Origin: Acanthopleura granulata
Lineage: Eukaryota > Mollusca > Polyplacophora > Chitonida > Chitonidae
Length of the DNA: 64,000 nt
Direction: 5' to 3'
Assembly: GCA_016165875.1 (NCBI GenBank)
Contig: JABBOT010000004.1
Location: forward strand, 21,544,007-21,608,006
Positions 42,501-54,500 of the stretch are shown piece by piece. Position 1 is the first letter of the stretch, and every line of letters starts with the position of its first letter. The position numbers and the translations under genes are program-made. The notes below the pieces were generated by a model. The model was not told where the DNA came from. It was given only the letters and a program-made list of their open reading frames with translations, and ran no database searches.

Positions 42501-45500
42501 CACTTGAAATGCAAGCTTATTTCCTATATACATATAGTTGAAGCAACATCCTTACATTAACCAAACTACTGTATATGTATCTTCCATGTACATTTATGCA
42601 CACGCAAGTGAGAACTGCTGGTGGCATACAAACAAACTTGCATCTACAGTACTTCAGGCCCAATATTTGGCACTTTGGCAACACCAAGGCAAAAAAGCTG
42701 TTGGCAAACAGGCACAAGGTCAAGGGGTTCATGGCAATTTGCAACAAACTTCAAAGACGATTATGAAATGTAGCACAATCCCCCCACCACCACCACCACC
42801 AACTTCCATTTCTCCTTATAGAAGAGGACAACATGCAGGTGGCGAGAAAACCACTGATCCGCACACGCCAGATTATAGACATTGATGTTTTTTAAGAGTT
42901 GCTAGGTATGTGTCCAATATTCCTTGGCTGCATTCAGAATCTCAGAAAGTCATTCGCACAAACACCAGAGGTTTTCACGTACATCTACATTGAGCCAGGC
43001 ACTTACACAAAGAGTAAGACAGGCTGGCTGTCAGGCCATACACCTCATAATGGAAAACACTATTGGTAGACCCCTAGATAAGTAAGTGTGCATGTATATA
43101 TGTAAGCAAGCAAACAAGCAAGCTATCAAGCACAGGATAGCTGTATGTATGAGAGTAGTAAAGCCAGGGCAGAGTTTGGCTGTACTTACACATTCACCCA
43201 GTCAAGGTATTGGGGAGGGAAAAGCTTTGAGCAGCCTAGTGGCTATAATCTACCAGCCTCCAGGCTTCGCCACACCAACCTGGCCAAGGGACAGGGGAAA
43301 GCAATTTGCAGGCAGGAGTTGTAGAGTTAGGAGGATAGTTTTGTGAAGGGAGCCTGCATAGCAGCTGGCAGTTGCTGCACGGTTGCAGTTACCACTGGGA
43401 ATACTATCTGGTCCATTCAACTGGACCACTCTAGTGACTGAGAGAAAACTTGTGTCGACTGAAACAGACCTGCGTGGAAAGTCTTATGAAAAACGACACG
43501 GGCATGTTCTTGGCAGAGTGCATTGGTATTGCAGTTTATCAAAACTTGTATGGGAGACCTGGGTTACTAGTATGAATGTGTGGTGAACATCAAGGGCAAA
43601 GACAGCATTGGTTTGCCCTCATCCCATAAAAAAACAACTGGGACCTGGTTTGTTGTTACATAGTATATTGTGGTGCTGCTGTGATCTGAAAACTTCTGTA
43701 CCACTTGTTCCAAACCCGTGGTAAAATACAAAAAAGTGTTGGTGGATTACCTTGACCCTACCCTGGTGAGTACATGTTGTCATATTGTTGTTTGTGTCAT
43801 GTTACAGGTAAAACATTGCAGGCAGGGGCAAAAAATTGACCAGGGTTACCATATTTTCAGGTGTAGGAATACATGTACCTAAATCACTAGCACTGTGCAT
43901 ACACATAGTGGTTACATGTTCGTTTCTATGGCTATATCTAGACCTGTATCCCTTCTTCCATGTGGAAGCTTTTCATGCTGTTCTTCCCAACCTGATTAAA
44001 AATAGATTCAACAAATGATGGCCATACAATGAATGGCAGAAGAAGAAAATAGATGTATCATTACCACTGCCATTACCTGTTTCTCCATGATATACACCTA
44101 CTCATCTGCCTTTTGTACAAGAGGTGGCTGTTCTTCACTTTTACCTAAGCCGTGTGTAGTACGAATGTATACCATATACTGATACACACACATTAAATAG
44201 CTAGACTAACACTTACAGATCTATATGTAAACAAAAAAGCAAATGAAGTTCAATGATTTATGCATTTTTGAAATAACAACATTACATCCCCTCCTTTTCT
44301 TATTCCATATTAATGTAATCTTGCTGACAACAAAAAACTAAGGGAGAAGGCAGAGGGGGGAAGGGGACTGTACATTTTGATTTTTCTTTGCTAAAATAGT
44401 ATGTTAGTATAAACCAACAGAGCATTTCCCCTGATACTTATTTTTTAGTATAAATGAATACAACATTTTCCATTACATACTTACTGCTAATATAAATGAA
44501 TATAACACTTTCCATTATATACATACTGTTAGTATAAAAGTATATAACATATATTTCCATTATATACTTGCATTCAAGGAGCATCTTACAATGACAGTGG
44601 CATGATATTATTCTTGCTCTGAGGGCTCTTGAGGTACATGTGCGTAGCTATAAACTTAGGGCAATAGTATAACTACCCTTTAATCAAGTACTCAAGATAT
44701 GTTTACATCAAGAATAAATATGTTCTTGACAAATTCTTGAGCCGAATTGGCTTCATTGCTTTGGCCCCTATTTGCTGTACTGTGCTCCTTATATGAATTG
44801 CCACACAGGTTATTTTGATATGATCAAACCACTTATATGTTTCCTTGTTTTTCTTTCTTAATAAATTTCACCTCCTTAGCCAACCACATGCCTGCAACTA
44901 TTAGATAAAATAGGTACATGTGCATACCACACTGCACACAGCAACATTTCATTAAAAAAACAAACGACTTCACGGTGGTAAGTCTATATCAATAAAGCCT
45001 ATGAGAACTGGACAATAATTATGGTACCTAACAGATTAGTAGGAATGCTTTATCTCCAAAGCATCCAACATATTGTTTTTACATCTTAAATACACCTACT
45101 AATCAAAACACCTTACAATACAACACCTTAACCATTAAGCAAGTCTTATTCAGTCAAAGCTATTGTTATCTGCCACTAGTCAGAGCTGCACACTGTTTGG
45201 GCAGATTGACTCCTGAGTTAACAGCAATTAAATAAAGTTTCTCAAGAGCTAAGATACATGCATGCAAATGTAACAGACTAAGGCTACATCACAGAGAGCA
45301 AAATACATAAATATGAAAGTTAATGCCTCTTTGGCAAAATATCTGACAACTGATCTCATGATAAATGTATATTGGAACAGCAACATGTGTATCTGATTTA
45401 AAGATGCAGGTGTGCACATGAACATTCTGATAAGAAAATTCAGTTTATTATAATATTAGATTATTTCCATAACATTGTGCTGAATATTTTTATTTGGTTG

Positions 45501-48500
45501 GTGTTTAATGCCGTATTCTAGCATATTTCACATTATGACAGCGGCCAGCTTTCTGGTGGCAGAAAACCTGGTGACTATGGATTTTGAGTTTGATGTTACA
45601 TTTCAGAATTCTTCATTTACATGGTGGTCATCATTTAATCAATGGGTCCAGGAAACTGCAGTGTTAGGGTCAAATACAGGTTTCTAATTTGGGCACCGTT
45701 TTCAACAGTCGAGATCAAGAGTTTCAGTCAACGAGGTGAGGATTCAGGGGCTGCTGAGACACTGGAAGCTCTGTGGTGTCTAAATGACCGAGGAAGCATT
45801 CTGGCTAATTTGGGGTATTAAAATTGAGATTGGTTTAATTAATTAAATCTTTTTTGTATTTATTTTATCCGTGTTTTACGTTGTACTCATGAACATTTCA
45901 CTTATATGATGGCAGTCAGCTTTGATACGTTAATATTTCATACATTATATAATATTAAAACAGAAATAGTTTAAATAAAACTGGTTCATGACTATTTTAA
46001 TTCAACACCTTTTTTGTAAGTTGAATCTTTATTACTGTCCATTTCACAATAGATTAAAACAAGGGGTATAATAAATCAGATTCCGTGTTGACTTGTCTCC
46101 CCTGCGGAACTACTGACCTTGGCCCAACTGATTGTCATTTGTTTTGAGTCCTTTTTTTACGGTAAAAAATCTATTCATATCACGGTCAGTCGAATTGAAA
46201 ATGTCTGCAGTGCGTTTCTGATAGTGCACATAGATCTACTTTTGTTGTGGGATTTCACAGCTTTTTTTGGTCAACCCTGCAGCATTTTACTTGATTTTTG
46301 TCTGCGCACTAACAAAAACTCCAAAAGAGGTTAGGAACATTATTCCCATACACATCATACAAGCTGTCAGCGCACTGAACCGGAAGTCTAATGCTCTTCC
46401 ATATATGCGTGAAGATCACGCACTGGGTTCAACAGGTAGACGTTGTTGCCAGGGCAGGACGTATGTTTATGGAATAAGATAACAGCAACAACAAGCACAC
46501 CGACATCATGACTACATGAGGCATACTCGATGTGCATTGTTACCTTAATTTATGTTGGATTTATATTTCATTTGCACTAAATTTGGGTGTTTTGCTGCAT
46601 CTTTTTCTTTGGGCGCTGGTAAACTGTATGAAAAAGGGCTTGTATTTGACCCTGAGTGTCCAGGGTAAACAACCAGCATCTAGGATGTTAAAAGTGACAG
46701 TTTCTCCATTTGATACAGTACAAACTTATGTGTCATATCTGTGGATCGAAAGCAATAAACATAAGACTTGGAAACTGGAACCAGATGGTCCAATAAGTAC
46801 CTTTACTTATTATCACCTTGGCCCATGTGATAACCAATGAGACTACAGGAATCCATAAATTCCCTGTCCATGGCCAGAACTGAACCAGCATCTCACAAGC
46901 CTTGACCTTCTCTCCAATAACCATTATGCTCAATCTCAGTGGGGATAGCATGATACATACATGTACACGTGCAAATATTTTCACCTTTTAAAATCTTATC
47001 AATTTTTCATTACATCAAAGTTAACACCTCATTGTGTCCATACAAACTACATATTATTGATTATATGTATTAATACATATACTGCTACATGCATAAGTAT
47101 TAATACAAAGCTTGACAAGGCAACAGTCATCAGAAAAATGAGTGTTTCTTAATAAGTTTAGCACAATTACATTTTATGGCAATCAAGAATGTGTATAACT
47201 TTGGGGTATGCAACACTACATTTTCAGTCAGTGAGCTGGTCAAAGATACAACAGTGAACATCTAAAGTGTTTTATTAGCAGTATACACATAGTAATCAGC
47301 TGGTCAGTGACAGTGGAATGTAGTGTGCTTACTAGCAGTATACAGTAACAGTACATGTGGTCATTAGCTGGTCAATGACACTGGAGTGCAAAATGTTTAT
47401 TAGCAATATATAGTGACAGTACATGTGGTCATTAACTTGTCAGTGACACTGGAGTGTGAAGTGGTTATTAGCAGTGTACAATGACAGTACATTTGGTCAT
47501 CAGCTAGGATGGTCAGTGACACTGGAGTGTAGGATGTTTACTGGCTGTATAGAGTAACAGTACATGTAGTAACCACCTGGTCAATGACACTGGAGTGTAG
47601 GATGTTTACTGGCAGTATACACATAACAGTACATGTAGTAACCACCTGGTCAATGACACTTGAGTGTAGGATGTTTCTGGCAGTATACACATAACTGTAC
47701 ATGTGGTCACCACCTGGTCAGTGACACTGGAGTGTAGGATGTTTACTGGCTGTATACAGTAGCAGTACTTGAAGTCACCATCTGGCCAGTAACACTGGAG
47801 TGTAGGATGTTTACTGGCTGTATACAGTAACAGTAGATGTAGTCACCACCTTGTCAGTGACACTGGAGTGCAGGATGTTTAATGGCTGTATACACGTAAC
47901 AGTATATGTGGTCACCACCTGGTCAGTGACACTGGAGTGTAGGGTGTTTACTGGTAGTACACATATAACATTACATGTGGTCATCAAGTGGTCAGTGACA
48001 CTGGAATGTAGGATGTTTACTGGCTGTATAGAGTAACCGCACATGTAGGCACCACCTGGTCAGTGACACTAGAGTCTAGGGTGTTTATTAGCCATTTACA
48101 ATGACAGTACATGTGGCCATTAGCTGGTCATCAGCTTGAGCGCAAGATGTTTATTAGCAATATACAGTGACAGTACATGTGGTCATCAACTGGTTAGTGA
48201 CACTGGAGTGTGAAGTATTTATTGGCAGTATACAATGACAGTACATTTGGTCATCAGCTAGGTTGGCCAGTGACACTGGAGTGTAGGATGTTTACTGGCT
48301 ATATACAGTAACAGTACATGTAGGCACCACCTGGTTAGTGATACTGGAGTGTAGGGTGTTTATTAGCAGTATGCAGTAACAGTACATGTAGTAACCACCT
48401 GGTCAGTGATACTAAAGTGTAGGGTGTTTATTGGCAGTATACAATGACAATATAGGTGGTCACCAATGACAGTAAATGTGGTCATCAGCTGGTCAGTGAC

Positions 48501-51500
48501 ACTGGAGTGTAGGGTGTTTATTGGCAGTATACAGTACCAGTACATGTAGTCACCACCTGGTCACTGACGCTAGAGTGTAGGGTGTTTATTGGCAGTATAA
48601 AATGAGGGTATAGGTGGTCGTCAGCTTGTTAGTGACACTGGAGTGTTGGGTGTTTATTGGCAGTATACAATGAGAGTATAGGTGGTCACCAATGACATTA
48701 TATGTGTTCATCAACTGGTCAGTCACACTAGGGGTAGGGTGTTTACTGGCAGTATACAGTAACAGTAAATGTAGTCATCAACTGATCAGTGACACTGGAG
48801 TGTAGGGTGTTTATTAACAGTACACTGTTAACAGTACATGTGGTCATCAGCTGATCAGTGACACTGGAGTGTAGGGTGTTTACTAGCAGTGTACAGTGAC
48901 AGTCATGAAACGGCAAAATATTACAGTTTACTATCACAATCATGAAGCTGAATATTAATACTTTTACCCTAAATGATTTAAAACTTCATCTGTGACAAAG
49001 TTGCTCTTTTTTACTGATTCTAAGAGTTCTGTTGATTTTACAAAGGTGTTTTCAGGTTTGTTTTGACAGTAAGATAATATCCTACTGGGAAAATGCCTGT
49101 TTTGGCACCAAAAATAATGTTTTATGACATTAATTTGCCAGTAAAAATTCACTTTTTGACTCAAAATTTGAGATTGCTTAGGGTCGTCTCACTGTGATGT
49201 GAGTTATTTATAAGCAGTCTTTAACTAGTTGATGGCAATGCTTGGAAATGCATATGTACATTTAGTTAGCTGCTATCATCTGAGCATTAGTGTTTTATAT
49301 TATATAACTATTACATTATAAAATTTGTAATCAGAAATGGCTTAGTCAGCATGCTTTTACATATATATGTTTGTACTTTACACACAACACATACATGCAG
49401 ATACAAATACATTTGTAGTTCAGGGTTATTTTGGAATTCACTCTGAACATAATGATAACAAATCTCCATTTTAGAATTAAGATTTTATAAATGCAATGTG
49501 GATGTAACGGCCAAATATTACCATTTACTATCATGAAGATGAATATTAATAGAGTACATGTTCAAAAAATTAACAATACTGTTGAGAGAAACACTTTAAA
49601 ATCTACAGCAGGTGATCTGGGGTGCAGGTTTGCTGAGAAAAAAAGAACACAAAACAATGAGACACACACGGGTGAGATACGAAGGTATTAGCTCACTGGG
49701 TCCTGGCAGGCTGCAAGTAGCAGTGATCATTAGGCAAATGTAGTGGCAACACGGTAGACCTCACTAGATGTGGGTAAGGCATGAGTGGGATTATCTTGCA
49801 TATGACAACTCTATGTACATGAGTGTGTGTGTGTGTATAGATGTATGTAGGGTGGCACAGTTGTCTAGTGATTCTGTTGTCTAACATCGCCTGTAAATAG
49901 CTGACCCTTTGGGCCACTCCATGGAGTGGCTGGCTGGCTGGCTGGCTGACTGAGCATGTTCTGGCACCCACCTTTACTCAGCCCCCCACCAGATGTTTGT
50001 TCAAATCTTTTCCAGATGTTACAGTGTGCCCACAGTGCTCTACCTGCGAAAGCTTCATTGCTTCCAATATAGGATGTGTCTATAGGTTAACAGATGGTCA
50101 CAGAAACATTCGGCTCACTGCAATTTATATTCATTATTCTCATCTCAGGTCAGGACGTATGTGTTGCTACCACCGGATAAAATCGCCAGGGTTCCATACT
50201 AAAGCTACTTAGAACTTTTTGTTCAAAATGAAAAGTAGAATAGGACAATGATCACGCGTATATGTACACTATTTGTGTACTATGATAAGGGGCAATGGAA
50301 ACCAGAATACAGAACATTTTCCTCCTTGGGCATTTTCCCCAATGACAATTTGCTACCCCCTTCTCCATCAATTTCCACAATGGAGAATTTCCCCCTGTAA
50401 ATATAGACATATTATTTACATATTTATTTCAACACAACCCTATGAATTCTCACCTTAAGAACTAAACTAAAGCTTTAAACTGAAATAAGCAACTGATGAG
50501 TTCGGCTAGCCTTATTCAGCAAACATCTTGGTATAAAATAAACTTTTAAATATTCAACCATAATCAGTTGTTTCAATTTGGACACTTTTGTGTTGACACC
50601 TTATTATTCGTCTACTTCGTTATTCACTCATTATCTGACCAGAAAAAGAGCAACAGTTTCTTTGGGTGCCTCTTTTGTACTAAGTACGCTGCACACTCTA
50701 CCCATGCATTATTAATAGTACTAACCATACATATATGTATAGAGGGAAATTATCCATAGGGGGCAGGGGAGGGGGAATGGTCCTGAGGGGAAATTGACAG
50801 GAGGGAAAATGTCCGGGAGGGAATATGTCTGGAGATCAACACTGCTAATTTCTGGGAAATGTTGAAATGGGTAACAGGAAATGGAAACCACTGCACATAT
50901 ATCACTCTTGTAGCTGCCACAAATACATTTGTTATTAGCTGTAAAACTCTTGTCTCAAGAATGGGTACATGATCATGAATTAAGTTTAACATGATGCACC
51001 ACACAAAGCTTGTGCCTGTAATAATGATAAAGGGGAATGTAAATATTTTGTTCATTATCGTTAGGAGAGGTACATTTGTACCTATATGTAGCTGCCAGAT
51101 TTTCTACTGTGCAAGAGCTACAGACTAGTTAGGCTTGCAGCTGGCTTGGTATTCCCCACACAAAAGGTGTATTTATAGCACAGATGTCTATAACAAAATG
51201 GGTTGCATGTTGACCAGCTGGTCTGTGACAAGTTACACCAACTAAAACATGTCACATTCAATTATTGAAAACAAATAGGTGTTCTTATTCCTTCAAAATT
51301 GGAGGTCTATCACCAGAGGCTCAACTAACCCTAAGCATAACGGAAAGTGTGAGTCTGAGTCTCAGATAACATGTGCTGGTAGTACCAACCAGCTACCCTG
51401 TGGACCAATGGAGTAACTAGAAGTAGTAGCACTGGCAGGCCAAAAGCCACAGAACCCATGTTCTCTCACAGTAAATAAATTGATATATTTGCTAGATAAA

Positions 51501-54500
51501 TAAATCTAAGTCACCAAATTTGCCATTAGATTGGAGACAGGTGGTAACAGTCTAAGAAAAAATCTCAACAAACATGGTTTACTGGTATGTTTCGAACACT
51601 TACAGATATATATTACAATTTCTACCTCTGTAGTTACTGATTTCTGTCAAACAACTACATGTATATGTCTGCAACAGTAAAATTAACTACTTTGTCCCCT
51701 GTAGAGGAAAATGGTTCTCAACTACAATTACATGCCTTGTTGTGTTTACAACGCAATATTTATGGAAACACCATTATGAACGATTTTCCAGAGCCTCACA
51801 CAAACTTACTTGTACATGTCAAAGTGTGCATAGGTACCCACATGTACAATAAAGCCAGCTTATGGCAAAATCATACAGCTTCTTTGGTTACAGCAAAGTT
51901 CTGTGTATCAAGGAGCTATTAGTGGGACAGACAGGCTCTAACGGCACTGTGCGAGATCGTCAGCCATGATCTCCACAAACTATTCCAGGTATTATCTTCA
52001 TGAATCACTCGAAAGAGCAGACTACTTGATAACTAAATGATGGTCTGTACACAGTATATGGATTTTGTGTTTGAAGAACTGTGTGTATCTTAGCCTTTAA
52101 GAAATATGAGATGCCTCTGAGCATCTAATGGTACTGAATGTAAACCATTCCTGTTTCAGTAAATATGTTTATAACAAGTTTCATCAGTCTAAAGTTATCT
52201 ACTATCAACGCAAATGGCTTTTTCTCAAAAGTTGCCATTCACACAGAAATCACTCTACATTCCAAAAACCTCTCTAACATTAATAAAAACAGAATCATGC
52301 AAAACAAATAACTTATTTGTAGATAAAGTTTTAGGTCAAATACTGAGTATCTTTCTGGTTTTGTGAGCCTATTTAAAACACATCTATGGATTATCAACAA
52401 AAATGCCTGTTTCCATAGTTTATCCAACCACAAATTTTAAAAATGTCTGACTTTCTTTTCTAAAACTGCGCGACAGAATTTAACTTGTTAATTTACTATC
52501 GATAGTATGGAGGAGGGCTTCCTGAGTGCAAAGTGGTTTTGAACATTTATGAACAACAAACTTGGAAAGAAGAAAAATGGAGTTCAGGGGGGACCACTGT
52601 CTTTATGTATGAAGTTCTGCAATCTATTCACAAATTGTTAACTTACATGTGTAGTTGCAACCTGCGCAAATCCAACATGGTTGCTAGTTGGTAATCTATT
52701 CACAGCTACTAGTTGCAAAAGCCACGTTAAATGTACAATAAATACAAGAAATCCAACATTTGGCGAAAAAATAAAAAACACATGCATCACCAGTATCATC
52801 TGAGTAGTGTTTTCAGAAAGGATGGTTTTAAAATGTGGATAATATCTTAGAATTTTTAAATCTATGCAATCTTGTAATGCACTCACTACTAAACACTGCA
52901 TCACACATGTTTGCCAGTCAGACCTTTGTTCTAACACCTTTGTGTACTAAGTGTCGGTTTGAAAACATTGCAAGAACAGTCTCATGAACTACTAAGGGCT
53001 CCCAAGCAAGAAAAATATGAACGTAATCTTTCTCTGCTCACTACATGGGAATGGATCATCATGAGCAGCGATCACTAATTCTCTTGATGACCAATAGTAG
53101 AGACTGACAAAGCAGTGAAAAACACCTGAACTGACATGTATCAGTAATCAAGCGCCATGATGCCAGGTGTTAAGGGTTTTGCACAGCATTCAGATGAGAG
53201 TACACTGGCATTATTTACCACTGATACCTTTGTGTACACATGTTTACAGTTTTGCAGGTGCTGCCATGGATACTCAGAAGTAAACAGCGTGGGTTAGCAA
53301 CTAAGGCACATTAGCAAATCCTGTCATATACTACTACATGTAGCTGTACTTCTCACACTACGGAATAGTTATTTCATATTCTTGGTCAGTTACTCAATTT
53401 ACTTTGTGTGAAATGAATCAAAAAATGAAATGAGCTCAAGCAAGGAATGAAACGCTACTATTCAAGAGTACAAAAATGTGACAACAATAAAAAAAAAAAA
53501 ATAAAAAAAAAAGCAGTGCATTTTATTTCCTAAAGACAGGTAATGACCCTGGCTGATTCTGAACTAAAAGAAACAAATGTCCGGTGCAAGTTTGATAATG
53601 CCCAAATCTTAATGTCACCGTGAAAATCACCTGGTTTGATTATTATTACTTGACATGTTTACTGCATTTAATGTCTCAGTTCATACACACTACCGTACCT
53701 TTGTACATATTCATATGAAGTAAAACCATCTTTCTCATGTTTCGTCTTACCTGGAACACAATATTTCTTCATTTTTTTGCACAAACTTACATGAACTTAC
53801 ATTTCACCCAGAGAATAAAACATCTAACTGAAAAAAAGTAAATATAAATTGAACACAAGTGTTTCATTCGTTTTCCTTTTTCCTACAAAGCCAGCTCATA
53901 ATACACAACATCACTGCCAATCCCACCGTGTTTTTACCTATGGCCGAAGATGCCCTAACAAATGTTTGGTGGTCAAAGCTTTGTTCATACAAATATGTGA
54001 TAGATTTCAGCACAGAATATTAATCTAGGTTGTTTTTTTTTTAAAAATTCTCACTTGTAAGGTGGTGTTCTAGTCAATCTGAGATGTTTTCAGTTTTAAT
54101 TTTCATTATCAAAAACTCGGTCAGTGAATCTCAATTTAAGACGAGGGTACAGACAATTTCAGCACAACCAACACCTTAAGAGTTTCTACACTTAAAGTGA
54201 ATAAGGAAGCAAAAGCCCCAATCACATCAATAATCATGTAAGCTCTATGCAGATAGGAACTCCACATACTTGTCCATGTACTATCTCTTTAAACTTTAAA
54301 GTCATTACTTGCAATTCCAGGTTGTGTCTTTTACCACATGTATGCCAGGCCTTTGGGAGTTTAGATTGCCAAGGACACTGGTTTTGGCAAACCACTACTC
54401 CAGTTCAATAACAGTTTCAGTAACGATAACTAAGCATTGTTATTACACTTATCTTTCAGTTATACATTTGTAAACTTGAATGAAAGTCACATGGGCTTAC

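Noticed and set aside
46119..46482. Overlapping plus-strand open frames as a small gene
   Set aside because: No domain, no consistent start and no splice partners; they lie in the large DCP1 intron.
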